A stretch of 64,000 bases of DNA, taken from assembly GCA_037953625.1 (NCBI GenBank), contig CM075650.1, positions 18,605,501 through 18,669,500 of the forward strand. Reading direction: 5' to 3'. Source of the stretch: Crotalaria pallida (Eukaryota; Streptophyta; Magnoliopsida; Fabales; Fabaceae). The first letter of the stretch is position 1; every line of letters starts with the position of its first letter. Positions 54,231 to 64,000 of this stretch are shown piece by piece. The position numbers and the translations under genes are program-made. Below the pieces are notes generated by a model, which was given only the letters and a program-made list of their open reading frames with translations, did no database searches and had not been told where the DNA came from.

Positions 54231-57200
54231 TGTAACACCCCAAAATTTTAATCCTCAATTAATGAAATGTTAATTATAAATGAATTATAATTAATTATTT
54301 CCATATTAATCCTTGATTAAAATATGTGTTTATATAGTTGGTATATGTGTGTGAATTGATTTAATAAATATAATAAATGCCTAAGATGAGTATTTTGCAT
54401 ATAAGTCCCTGGGTTGGGACCTAGAGGTAATTATAGGAAAGATTTTGGAGGGAAAGTAAATAAAATAATTATTTTTCAAAAATTGGGAAAAATACTCGAG
54501 TATTTTCTGAAAAACTCGAGTATTCTGGGTCAAATTGCACGAGTTAGTGCGGTTGATGAGTCAACACCGAGTTGCTATCATTTTGACACGAAAATAGCCT
54601 CCAAACCACGTCCCAATCTGCGTGTCGAGCTGCATGGATAGCTTAGCCATGTATTTAAACACTTGGTTGATGCATCAACACCCCATTTTGCCAAATTCGT
54701 GGGTTTTGCTTCAAATTAGGGTTCCTGGATTGTCCTCTTCGATTCTATTTCTCAGAGTCAAATTGAAACACAAATCATACACGAATACAAAGCTTACATC
54801 TTGAGCTTTGTATAGAGAGTAAAATCGTGAGGATTGAGTGAGTGTGTTGAGAGAATTGGAGCTGAGAAGTTGGAGCTTGTTCTGTCAAAGTGTTGCTTGG
54901 AGCTTACTTTGATCTTGATTTCTGGTAAGCTCACGAATTCTTGAGTCTCAAATTCGATTCCTTTAGTTAGATTATGTTGCATAGAGTCCAGAAAATCTAA
55001 TTTCCCCAATTTAATCTTCTGTTTCATGTACAAACCAATTCCATTTTGGTGTGGTACTCAAAATGCTCTGCATGTGGCATTTGAAGTTGGTCTGAGAATT
55101 TTGGAGCCTTTTTCTTGTCAATCCTTGTTTGGAAAACATCTGAGAGGTAAGGGGAAGTAATTATATTCACTAGATAGAGTTTAAATTCCATTAATTGTGT
55201 TAGAGAGCCATCAAGAGGCTCTAAGGGCTTAGTTTGAATAGGAACTTTGGTTTGGAGACCAATCCATGCTCTATGACTGTGATGAGCAAGTTCTATATCA
55301 TGCATGCAAGCTTAAATGAACTTTGTTTCATGAATATTGTGCTTATTTTGCAATTTGAAGTGTGGAGTTGCCAAATTGTATATTTCATGCATAATGGATT
55401 GATTCTCTGTCAAATTTGTTATTTGATATGAAATGAGTATGTTAACATGTTCAATATGTGGTATATGAACTATTGTGATCACTGTTTTGGGTTTAAAATG
55501 TTTAGAAATTGAAATGGCATGTAAAAACCAAGTTTCACTCTGTTCTGTCTGCAGATACTCGAGTATTTGGCTTAATACTCGAGTATTTCGTGGTGCACCA
55601 GAGTGAAAATTGGCGCACCAACTTGGGAATCAGATTGAACACTCGAGTAATGTATGAACTACTCGAGTATTCTGGATAATGGAAGACTCGAGTATCTCAT
55701 GAAATACTCGAGTATATTTATGAAAACCTGAAACCCTAAATCTCTGAAAAGACATGAACGACTCGAGTATAATTATGAACAACTCGAGTAGAATCTGGAA
55801 AATGATTAACTACTCGAGTATTTTGGAGAAAACTCGAGTATTTTTAGTCAGATACTTAAAAATACCATTTTCAATTCTAAGTCATTTTGTAACTCTTAGA
55901 GGACAATAAACCAAGTGATCCTGGACTTAGAAGAAATTGATTGACGTTATGATGTTTTCATTTGAATAATGATACGTTGCTCGGGAGGCACGTAATGTAT
56001 TAATAAAAGGATAAAACGCCAATCAATCTCTTTTAAGTAAGGTAATGCATTCATCCTGGAGTTTGGGTTGGTAGGACGTATATCATGTTTCTGATAAACA
56101 TGTGGAGGGCCTCTGGGAGTGCCAATACGCTCGCTTGATGACACGTCGTTGACGTGGTCGGCTGAGGGAATGCCGATATGGTTATACCGTTTGGATGACG
56201 GTCCGTTTGGATGACGGGATGTGCTCGGGTGGCATGGATACCAAGCTTGTCGTGTACATTCTAGGTGAATGTACGAATTGTTGTATACCGAGGAATACAA
56301 CGCACTGTTGAGTGCTGGGTTGTCAGGGATGGACGTCAGAGAGTGACATAGTATGATGGAGATAGGCTTGAGAGCTAAAGTCATGCATCATGCCACTCAT
56401 TTAAAATAATTGTGATAAATGAAATAAGTGTGAGCATCCTATGTGCATTCATTAACTGCTAAGTGTTATATGTGATTGTTGTTAATTGATGCATATTTAA
56501 ATATTCATATTGTACAATTTATTCTCTATTGGTTATGTGTATAGAATTGCTTACCCCTATGCCCTTGTAGGTGATGTCTCGTTACATTGCTTGCATCGAG
56601 ATTCGGCCACTTCCTTGTGGCACATGGATCTATGAGGACCATCGCGCAGTGTTCGAGGGTGAGGTAGAGGTTACCTTTTACCACCCGAACCCGTTGATCC
56701 GATTCCGTCCTCGTAGATTTAGGATTCCCATCATATACACTATGCATGTACCCCCGTTTTACACTTATCATGGACCACCTCCCACGCGACCAGCTCGCTC
56801 TTACCATAGTTTTCGTTTTCGACCTACCCGCTCTCACCCTTTTACTTCAAGGGTCGTCCGCGAGGAGACTCCCCCTTCTGATCCGAGGAGCCCAGTCAGG
56901 GTTTCACCATCCCCTGACCCGGTACCCAGTGGTAGGGTACACTCTCCCTCGGACGAGATCGAGGAGGATCCGGTGGAGGATGAGAGTGGGAGCGAGCCTG
57001 TCGTGCATTCTACTGGGAGTGACTGGAGGGACGATGATCCCTAGGTACATGCATATGGTATGTGATAAGGATCAGTGGATCCGATGTGTGGAGGCTGTGG
57101 AGGAGACTTGTTGTTGCTGCTGTGTTGTTGATGATGCTGCTACCTTACTACTTATGTTTCTTTGAGACTGCTGCTATCACTACTACTGCATCTGATGAGG

Positions 57201-57777
57201 CCAGATCTACGTGACCACCCTTGGAGTTTATGTTTTGATTATGTACATATATTGTAGATATACTTTTGGGGTACTCTAGGGCTTTGGTCATATCACTATG
57301 TAGATCAGATTATGGACTTGTATTTTGAGATCTTGGAGACATGATGATGAGACTATGTATCTATGACTTTAACTATATATAAAACCTATGTTTTTATTAC
57401 TAGTGATTGCATAGTCTGATAATTTCCGCTTACTCTGATTTAATCCCTTTAAGAGTTCGGCTATAAACATTATTTGATGGTATCGGATTTATCGAACAAA
57501 GCAAGGGTAACTTTAATTACTTGTATGATACAAATACATTTCAAAAGAGCGAATGTTACCCTATTTGTGAAAAGGTTTTAGAGATCGCCGAACTCGATAC
57601 AAATGTTTTGAAATGGTTTAAAGTTTATTCTCCAAGAATTCCAAAGGACGATTTGTGCACCCGCTTAAAAAGAAAATTTTATTTTCCATATTTTCTTAAC
57701 ACTCACAAGTCCATATATTATCCAAGATGAAACTTTAATTACTATATTATATTTGGGTAATTAGGAAGGGTGTCACA
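54231..57777 (+). repeat. 3' LTR of Tekay element
   Basis: 3,547 bp, the same length as the 5' LTR. By eye about 17 substitutions and no indels. Confidence 0.95.
56574..57044 (+). CDS. ORF inside Tekay 3' LTR, 156 aa, unknown
   Basis: Mate of the 48361 frame, also fully open. It differs by two residues (Asn to Tyr in the PARS-HSF stretch and Cys to Arg in RVV-EET). The same acceptor-like CCCTTGTAG precedes the ATG. Identical reading length in both LTRs means no frame-breaking change has accumulated since insertion. See the 5' copy for interpretation. Confidence 0.35.
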   Translation: MSRYIACIEIRPLPCGTWIYEDHRAVFEGEVEVTFYHPNPLIRFRPRRFRIPIIYTMHVPPFYTYHGPPPTRPARSYHSFRFRPTRSHPFTSRVVREETPPSDPRSPVRVSPSPDPVPSGRVHSPSDEIEEDPVEDESGSEPVVHSTGSDWRDDDP

Positions 57778-58050
57778 AGAACCCTAGGGAGCTGATTTAT
57801 TTTGAGCACTCTGAGACATACCTGAGTATGTCGGCTGATTGTTGATTGTGGGTTGTTATGGATTTTGCGAAGATTTTATTATGTTCATTAGGTACTAAAT
57901 GTGAATATGTGAATACTTGTGCCCTATTTGTTAATTATGTGCTTGTATGACATTTGATTATGTTTAGAAAATTATAATGGAATAATTGACTGTAACTGGT
58001 GCTAATAAAAAGATAATGATAAAAGGTAAATATAATGGTAATTAAGAATG

Positions 58051-58660
58051 TGAATGTATGTAGGCCCCTGACCTGTGGATGCATACATGTTAAAATGGGA
58101 TAAATGTATGTAGGCCCCTGACCTGTGGATGCATACATTTATCAAGTAATTTGTATGAATGGAATAAATGTATGTAGGCCCCTGACCTGTGGATGCATAC
58201 ATTTTTTTTGTGATTTGTATGAATGGAATAAATGTATGTAGGCCCCTGACCTGTGGATGCATACATTTATTTTGTGATATGTTTGAATGGAATAAATGTA
58301 TGTAGGCCCCTAACCTGTGGATGCATACATTTATTTTGTAATATGTTTGAATGGAATAAATGTATGTAGGCCCCTGACTTGTGGATGCATACATTTATTA
58401 TGTATTATGTTAAAAAGGGATGAATGTATGTAGGCCACTAACCTAAGGATGCATACATTCATCGAGCGGCATGTATGTAGGCCTCTGACCTGAGGATGCA
58501 TACATGTTAAATAAAGTGGGGTGTGTATGTAGGCCTCTGACCTGAGGATGCATACACATTAAAAAGAAAAAGGGTAAACGATTAATGAATAAAGGAAGAT
58601 GATATTGGATGTATGCAGATCACTGATTTGTGGTTGCATACAGTGTGTGTAGATCTCTGT
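58051..58660. repeat. Tandem array of hairpin units in the solo LTR
   Basis: About ten units of roughly 50-66 bp. Each contains ATGTATGTAGGCC, a CTGACCTG loop region and GGATGCATACAT, so every unit can fold on itself (ATGTATG with CATACAT; inner CCTC with GAGG). Units 1-6 read GGCCCCTGACCTGTGG; units 8-9 read GGCCTCTGACCTGAGG, where both stem sides have changed together. Units past 58600 are degraded. Minus-strand open frames through this region are by-products of the repeat. Confidence 0.9.
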
Positions 58661-59387
58661 CTTGAGGTTACCCATAATGGAAAATAAATAAAGGAAATGG
58701 AAAATGAATAAAGGAAACGAAAGATGGAAATGATAAGGAAATTAAGAGGGAAATGAATAATGGAATTGAGTAATGAAATTGGTAAAGGAAAAAGGGAAGT
58801 AAAAATGATTAATGGATATGGATTTGTTATGTATAATGCAAATGAGAATGTGATGAATTGGTTGATCCCCGACTTGATTTAATTGTTAATCTTAAGTTTT
58901 TATTATTAACTGTTTATTATCTTCTGATTCACTGTGTTGTGAAAAGGTCTCACCCTTAGTGATTAACATTTTAGGTGATTGCTAAGGAGCTTGTGGATCA
59001 GAGTGGCGCAGCGGAAGACTGGGAAAGAAGGAAACTTTATTTTTGGGTGCTACTATATTGTAAATGGATGCCCAAAGTTATTGTAAACTTAATTTGTGAA
59101 AAGGAATTTTTAAATACATTATTTTAATTATCGACTTTTACTTGTTAATTTATAAATAAGAATTGGGGTGTTACATTGGTTATAATCTAATTCCATGAAA
59201 TTGGGTTTGGAATTGTAATTCCAATTTCAAGTGTTCTATCAAATACCATAATTCCAATTTCATCCCCCAATTCCATGCTCAATTTCACATGTCAAACGGA
59301 CTAAGAAAAAACTAATTTTTCACTTATTCCAAAATTGTCATTGTGTTTATGTGCCCATAACTTGATGTACCATCTATGCATGTATTC

Positions 59388-59388
<1 letters not shown>

Positions 59389-59443
<55 letters not shown>
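59389..59443. repeat. (TTA)n microsatellite
   Basis: An unbroken run of about 18 TTA units. Confidence 0.95.
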
Positions 59444-59444
<1 letters not shown>

Positions 59445-59515
59445 ATTTTTTTTAGAACCCTTCCCTCATTTTTAATATGCTTCGTTCTCCCTCTTTTTTT
59501 TATTTTATACACCAA

Positions 59516-59692
59516 CGGTATCCCTCGGTCGACAGCCGAAGAATAATCTCCTCCGAGACGTAGCGATCACCGAAGTGGATTTTGCCTTTACCAACAAAGT
59601 CTTTTTCATACCCACGACATGGATCAAACCCCTGACATCATGCTTAAAGAAGCAAGAAACCCAACTGTGTTGGGCTTTGTTGGTTTCTCCCT
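59516..59692 (+). repeat. Dispersed SINE-like repeat, plus copy
   Basis: Contains GACAGCCGAAGAATAATC, TACCAACAAAGTCTTTTTC, TGACATCATGCTTAAAGAA and ends CAACTGTGTTGGGCTTTGTTGG. The reverse complement of 60683-60843 matches it along about 170 bp. A related tail is at 35.3 kb. Confidence 0.65.
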
Positions 59693-59859
59693 CCTCTATT
59701 CTTGCCATGTTTTCATTTGAGCTTACTACTTCAATATTTTTAACAGCAGTGATGGAAAAAAAAGGCTCCATATGCCTTGCTTTACGTCTTTCTCAATTAA
59801 ATGCGCATAATTTAGTTGCTGAAGCCTGAAGGGCGAAGGCTTTGTTGAAATAAAAAGTA

Positions 59860-60143
59860 CTTCTTCCGGCTCGAATTATGAGCAAAACTAACTAAATTTA
59901 CGCTTAGTAAGGAGGTTAGTTGATTGTATTTAATTTGCTAAAATTTATAAAATAATAGAGATATTTTAGGAAAGTTGCATTGGGAATGAAACAAAAATTA
60001 AATAAGATAACAATTTTCTAGGGATGTTTTAGGAAAGTGGCATTGAGAATGAAATAAAATTTAAGAAAGTTGGTTAATTTTACTTATATTTTAAACCAAA
60101 AAAGATATATTTTTTGTTGCTTATATTTCAAGCCGGAGAGAGT
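59860..60143. mobile_element. Stowaway-like MITE, 284 bp
   Basis: Ends CTTCTTCCGGCTCGAATTAT and the complement of CTCTCTCCGGCTTGAAATAT, flanked by TA at 59858-59859 and 60144-60145. Related to the other CTCCCTCCGGTCC MITEs. Confidence 0.82.
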
Positions 60144-60361
60144 ACATAATAAGGATTTAATTAGCTAATAATTTATAAATTCATTTATAATTGGTGAACA
60201 AAATTATTAATTTAATATGTAATTTCTTTCTTCTCACTTTTCTGTTCAACTAAATGATGGAAGAGAAAACTCTACTTTCTCTCTTTTCGTTTTCTTCTAT
60301 TTTTCTCTCATGTCAAACAAAGCGAAAATTTACTCATTTTTTCGCAGAGAGAGCATAAAAG

Positions 60362-60365
<4 letters not shown>

Positions 60366-60438
<73 letters not shown>
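60366..60438. repeat. (GA)n microsatellite
   Basis: About 36 uninterrupted GA units. The serine/leucine repeat frame on the minus strand is an artefact of it. Confidence 0.95.
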
Positions 60439-60439
<1 letters not shown>

Positions 60440-60682
60440 ATAAAAGTTTTTTTGCAACCAAATAAAGCATAAAAGTTTTTGGCCAAAATGTGTTGTGTAA
60501 CTCACTAATGTGATTCCTTCATTAAAATCATAAAAGAATAATTTAGGCGACGATCCTATTAGGACGAATATTTTTTGCTTTTTTTTTTGTGATAGGCAAA
60601 TAAATTTCATTAAGAGGGAGTACAAGTTGTACCCAAAATTTACAGCAAAGTTTATATTACAGCCTTGTACAAAGATAGGGAT

Positions 60683-60843
60683 TTTTACCAACAAGGCCCA
60701 ACACAGTTGGCAGAAAGCTGAGTTCTTTAAGCATGATGTCAGGTATTTGATACCTGTCGTGAGTATGGAAAAGGCTTTGTTGGTAGAGACAAAACTACGC
60801 CATGGAGGGGATTAGTCTTCGGCTATCCGAGCCTAACCAGCAC
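60683..60843 (-). repeat. Dispersed SINE-like repeat, minus copy
   Basis: Inverted partner of 59516-59692. It ends about 85 bases before the first viral frame. Confidence 0.65.
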
Positions 60844-60926
60844 TAATTTTATTATTTCCATATCCTCTAGTAGAAGAGTGTATTATATTGAAGGTCAAGA
60901 GGAAGTAAGGAAGACACCCAAATACC

Positions 60927-62504
60927 ATGGAAAACCCAGGTCCTCTAGCTTTAACCTCCAAACTCTCCATACCCGACTCTTGTAAAACAACCCTTTCATC
61001 CAAAATAGAAAACCTTATAGAATACACCTTCGTACCTGAAGATGAAAAAATAGAAAGTACCCTTCCTCCCCTTTTAAGTCCATACAATGTATTTAGAAGG
61101 CATAAATCTAGCTTTACCTGGTCAGTTAAAAAACTGATATCTACCACAAGGCCTGAAGTAAAGGAGTACATCCAGACCACTAAACTTGATCAACGTCCAA
61201 TAAAAGCCACATCTGCAGAACAATATGTGGATTTAGAAATAAATCCAACACTGATAAAAATGTGGAGGAGAGAAGGCTATGTAGCTCTCCATTTTGGAGC
61301 TGTTAGATTAGTCTTAACCCTTCATGGAAGAAAAGGACTCCCAGTTACAGCTAGAGTCTCACTCATAGATTCTACTGTCCACACTTATGAGCATGTTGTC
61401 ATAGGAACTGTCCTGACAACATTAAATGCTGGAAGTGTAGTCTTAACTATGTTACCAAATTTTAATGTTCAATTATCAGACCCAATTCCTTTCAAAAGGT
61501 TCAAAATTCAAGTCCAACTTGTTGGAGCCCCACAAGATACAACAGCCTTAGCTGCTACTCTCAATAATCAACTCATCTATAGGCTCCAAGATCATTTCTT
61601 TGATCTTCCTACAGATTCACAAATATCAAAAAATGCTCTGATGGTGATAACAAACTCTGATGAGCAGGTCCCCTCAATTATTCAAGTCCCAAGGCAGATT
61701 CCTCGGTCTGAACTTCATAAGTTGATCCCCCTAGAATGGGTCAGTAATTATGAAAAATTTAAAACCAATCAGCAACCAGTGGTGGCTACTGAGTCCATTT
61801 TCAGAAGTCTTCTAGACGGCTCTATAAAAACAATTTTCAAGAAGAAAGAAGAAACCTCTTCATCCTCATCTCCTGACAAACCGGTCTTCTCAACAATGAT
61901 GATTACCCTTGGTGAAGCAGAGACAAATATTCCAGTTTACTCCTTCAGGAGTGATGGAACTTCTATCTATTCAGATAAGATCAACGGTCATTTCTTATGG
62001 GACATAGATCCTAGCATGTGTGATCCAGACTGTGACTGTCGATTTGATTCTAACGATGATAGTGACTGCCAATTTGACTCTAATGATGACAGTGATGATG
62101 ACTACTCTCGAAGGAAGAAAAAGAAAAATAAAACTCCTTGTAAGTCTCCTCATTTCCCAAAGAAAAATATTAAAAAACGAAAAACTCCTCTGCCCATATA
62201 TAAAGATGCCTTGAAAATTCTCAGAAAAGAAGGCTACCCACCTATTCCTACACCTTTCGCACCTGAACCATGTAAACCATCTATTCCCTACAGTCCACAC
62301 AAATATTATCCACAACCACAACCATGCATGATGTTCTCTGCCTCCGCATCCTCTTATGAAAGAGAATTTCCTTCTCTAGACAGAAAAGTCGACCAAACCA
62401 AAAAGTTACAAACCAAACATTTCATTCACAATAATGAAGTCCAAACTGATGGTACCCTCAAGTCAGTTACACAAGCTGAAGAAGTATTAAACTGGCAAAC
62501 TTAA
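60927..62504 (+). CDS. Endogenous pararetrovirus movement-protein region
   Basis: 525 codons, open. Residues about 75-285 form a 30K-type movement protein: RREGYVALHFGAVRLVLTLH, then GRKGLPVTARVSLID, GTVLTTLNAGSVVLTM, and a conserved IIQVPRQIPRSELHKLIP near residue 252. In exogenous relatives this protein forms tubules or gates plasmodesmata for cell-to-cell spread. Downstream are a serine-rich stretch, a second conserved block near residue 320-345, an aspartate-rich repeat (DCRFDSNDDSDCQFDSNDD) and a lysine-rich block. A YEREFPSLDRKV motif near residue 478 is of the kind seen in caulimovirid polyproteins. The frame ends at a TAA that may be a natural end or a lesion, because the same frame is open again afterwards. 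Expression is unlikely but cannot be judged. Confidence 0.75.
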   Translation: MENPGPLALTSKLSIPDSCKTTLSSKIENLIEYTFVPEDEKIESTLPPLLSPYNVFRRHKSSFTWSVKKLISTTRPEVKEYIQTTKLDQRPIKATSAEQYVDLEINPTLIKMWRREGYVALHFGAVRLVLTLHGRKGLPVTARVSLIDSTVHTYEHVVIGTVLTTLNAGSVVLTMLPNFNVQLSDPIPFKRFKIQVQLVGAPQDTTALAATLNNQLIYRLQDHFFDLPTDSQISKNALMVITNSDEQVPSIIQVPRQIPRSELHKLIPLEWVSNYEKFKTNQQPVVATESIFRSLLDGSIKTIFKKKEETSSSSSPDKPVFSTMMITLGEAETNIPVYSFRSDGTSIYSDKINGHFLWDIDPSMCDPDCDCRFDSNDDSDCQFDSNDDSDDDYSRRKKKKNKTPCKSPHFPKKNIKKRKTPLPIYKDALKILRKEGYPPIPTPFAPEPCKPSIPYSPHKYYPQPQPCMMFSASASSYEREFPSLDRKVDQTKKLQTKHFIHNNEVQTDGTLKSVTQAEEVLNWQT

Positions 62505-62591
62505 AACTCTCTAGCTCAAAACAGTCTTTTCCAGAAAATTGATGAAAAGGTAGATACTCTTTCTAACTCACTAGAAAGAGGATCAAAAACA

Positions 62592-64000
62592 ATGTCCACA
62601 AAGCTTCAGAGCTACTACCAAGAAATCAAACAAAAGATGGAAAGCCTTGAAAGGGATGTTCAGGAAATGAAGGATGCTAGAACTTTCAGTCCCAGATTTT
62701 TAGACAAAGACAGAGAACTCAGAAAGGTGAAAGCAGAAATGGAAGAACTCATTGCACATGTTGAGAAAAATCAAGCTCCGCCATTATCACCCCTAGCCTT
62801 ATCTGAAATTGACCCATATTTTGTCTTACCTTCAAAAGGTTTTCTCCTAGTCAAGCCACAAAATACTATCCAAAAAACCTGAATATATTTCCTCCTTCTA
62901 TCCAGAAAAAATATGATAACCTTAACCATGACAAAAGAAGAAAAGATAAGTCAGCTCTGTCCCCAGAAAGATCACCTTCTCCTGAACCAAAAAAGACTCA
63001 AACCATCCCTTCTGAAAACTCACCTCATGCCACCTTTCAAATCTATACAACAATGACAAGAGCAGACAGTCAGGAATCATCTGATGACTCTACAGTATCA
63101 GAAAATTCCTATCTTGAAGATTCCTCAGAAAAGGTTTCAGAAGATGAATATGCAGACTTGACAAAAATATGCATGGCAATAGAGTCATTCGAAGATACTG
63201 AAGGCACACAATATCTAAATCCCAGATAAATAAACACTCCACCACCTACTTCTTCCCCTCTGTTTTCAATTGACAACATCCAACCATCACAATGGAGAAA
63301 GAAGTTTTTAGATTTCAAAGCATGGATGGATGCAAAGATGATTCAACCTGGAGCTGACAGTTACAAAGTAATAGAAGAATTCTCTGCTCACACAACAGGG
63401 ATCCTAAAAGAATGGTACCAAAGTCTTGGTGCTGTACAACAAGACATTTTTCATAAATGTACCATTGATGAAGTCATCCAAGCATTACAATTCCATTTCC
63501 TTGGTGATCAAACTCTTCTGGACAAAGAAGCAAGGAGATAATATTTTGAAATGAAGTGTTGTTCATTAAAAAGGCCAGACCTTGAACGCCATTATCAGCG
63601 TATGTCTCAAAGATTCTATCAACTCAATGGTTTCAATGATCCAAGCCTGAAAAATACATATGTCAGTTCTCTTTCTGATGATCTTCAAGAAGAAATGTGG
63701 AGAATCCTGAATACAATGAACAAGGAAGTTACAAACATGACCATGGGAGAAATTTACCAAATCAGCCTCACATCTCTTGAAAAAATATGCAGCCAACAAC
63801 AACTCATGCAAAAAATGTCCAAAGAAAACAAAAAATATAAAAGTGTTTGCAAGAAGAAGTATTTGAAGATCAACTGTGATGAAAAATACTGCAGCTGCAA
63901 GAAGAGCTTCCCAAAGAGAAGCGGAAAGAAATTTCATAAATTCAAAAAAGGGAAGAAGAAAAGATTCAGATTTTTTAAAAAGAAACCTTTTCGGGGAAAA
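62592..64000 (+). pseudogene. Endogenous pararetrovirus coiled-coil and coat-protein region (partial)
   Basis: 62592-62882 encodes a heptad-rich coiled coil (IKQKMESLERDVQEMKD) in the frame of the movement-protein ORF. After a frame change near 62870 an acidic region runs to a TAA at 63227-63229. A coat-protein-like segment begins near 63280 (SQWRKKFLDFKAWMDAKM), with an in-frame TAA at 63539-63541. The following part is open to the window end and becomes extremely lysine-rich, with a cysteine cluster CDEKYCSCK near 63880, as in caulimovirid nucleocapsids. No RT is in view. Listed as broken; no repair is implied. Confidence 0.65.

Larger units (their letters stand above)
46018..57777 (+). mobile_element. 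Tekay/Del-type Ty3/gypsy chromovirus, structurally complete
   Basis: 11,760 bp with two 3,547-bp LTRs, primer site, gag, pol and purine tract, flanked by a perfect AGAAC target duplication (46013-46017, 57778-57782). I count about 17 LTR differences (near 0.5%), so the insertion is recent. Long LTRs and a C-terminal degenerate chromodomain fit the Tekay (Del) clade. One frame change in the protease region separates gag from pol, so this copy is probably not autonomous. Confidence 0.95.
44763..59175. mobile_element. Solo LTR (2.65 kb) split by the Tekay element
   Basis: Starts TGTAACATCCC at 44763 and ends GGGGTGTTACA at 59175. A perfect 5-bp target duplication TTGGT lies at 44758-44762 and 59176-59180. 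Excluding the inserted Tekay element, the length is about 2,648 bp (44763-46017 plus 57783-59175). No gag-pol, primer site or second LTR, so it is a solo LTR left by unequal recombination. The left piece has ten TAATCGATTA-type palindromes (44.90-45.22 kb) and a pyrimidine-rich block. The right piece has the hairpin tandem array. Confidence 0.9.
60900..64000 (+). mobile_element. Endogenous pararetrovirus (Caulimoviridae), decayed and partial
   Basis: A movement-protein frame is followed by coiled-coil and coat-protein-like regions in caulimovirid order. The window ends before protease and RT. There are stops at 62502-62504, 63227-63229 and 63539-63541 and a frame change near 62870-62880, so this is an old integrated copy that cannot express a full polyprotein. 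Genus not determined. Confidence 0.78.

Noticed and set aside
46581..56837. Minus-strand frames in both Tekay LTRs (79, 93, 145 and 103 codons)
   Set aside because: Present twice only because the LTRs are near-identical copies; no domain, and they overlap plus-strand signals.
57935..58394. Minus-strand frames with repeating GAYIH / YASTGQGPTYI peptides
   Set aside because: By-products of the hairpin tandem repeat.
58051..58560. Regularly spaced repeats resembling a CRISPR array
   Set aside because: Plant nuclear context, whole units are repeated with no unique spacers, no cas genes, and the array lies inside an LTR.
60308..60694. 128-codon minus-strand frame with a long Ser-Leu repeat
   Set aside because: Translation of the (GA)n microsatellite.

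Overview
The window is plant nuclear DNA, most likely from a papilionoid legume. The evidence is AT-rich introns with GT/AG junctions, plant gene families (At-4/1, FBL15, UGPase), every major plant transposon superfamily, and LTRs packed with the TAATCGATTA / TACTCGAGTA palindromes familiar from legume retrotransposons. I see no bacterial organisation (no operons, Shine-Dalgarno sites or CRISPR). Gene density is very low: two intact protein-coding genes can be supported, and most of the window is transposable-element DNA in several nested layers.

Layout. 1-3.9 kb: LTR-like fragment joined to a 5'-truncated Ty3/gypsy chromovirus pol with stops and frameshifts (+). 4.5-6.7 kb: partial, intron-containing FBL15 (F-box/LRR, SLOMO-like) pseudogene, with a 75-bp Stowaway-like MITE just downstream. 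7.8-9.1 kb: two CACTA right ends. 9.1-13.1 kb: gag-only Ty3/gypsy element on the minus strand, its 3' LTR cut by the second CACTA element. 13.6-14.5 kb: 937-bp Mutator-like element (9-bp TSD), then a fold-back repeat. 15.1-27.2 kb: near full-length L1 LINE (minus, 9-bp TSD), split at 18.1-24.0 kb by a young gag-only Ty1/copia (SIRE-like) element with 5-bp TSD. 28.2-30.8 kb: intact eight-exon At-4/1 homologue (minus). 30.9-31.9 kb: second copy of the Mutator-like family, about 130 bp upstream of the At-4/1 start codon. 32.2-36.1 kb: several fold-back MITEs and a SINE. 36.5-36.7 kb: small conserved two-CxxC protein gene with a TATA box. 37.5-39.2 kb: hAT elements. 39.6-40.5 kb: UGPase pseudogene fragment containing a MITE and a duplicated exon. 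41-44 kb: a hypothetical ORF, SINEs and a fold-back element. 44.8-59.2 kb: a Russian-doll array, in which a 2.65-kb solo LTR (TSD TTGGT) is split by an 11,760-bp Tekay/Del chromovirus (TSD AGAAC, LTRs about 0.5% diverged). 59.4-60.8 kb: microsatellites, a MITE and an inverted repeat pair. 60.9-64 kb: decayed endogenous pararetrovirus (Caulimoviridae) with movement-protein and coat-protein regions, running off the window.

The two live genes are unrelated. The rest documents repeated rounds of insertion, several of them recent: the copia and Tekay LTR pairs are both about 99.5% identical by eye. The least explained features are an intact 156-codon ORF carried inside both Tekay LTRs, the palindrome clusters shared by unrelated LTR lineages, and the hairpin-unit tandem array in the solo LTR. 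All percentages and boundaries were read by eye.
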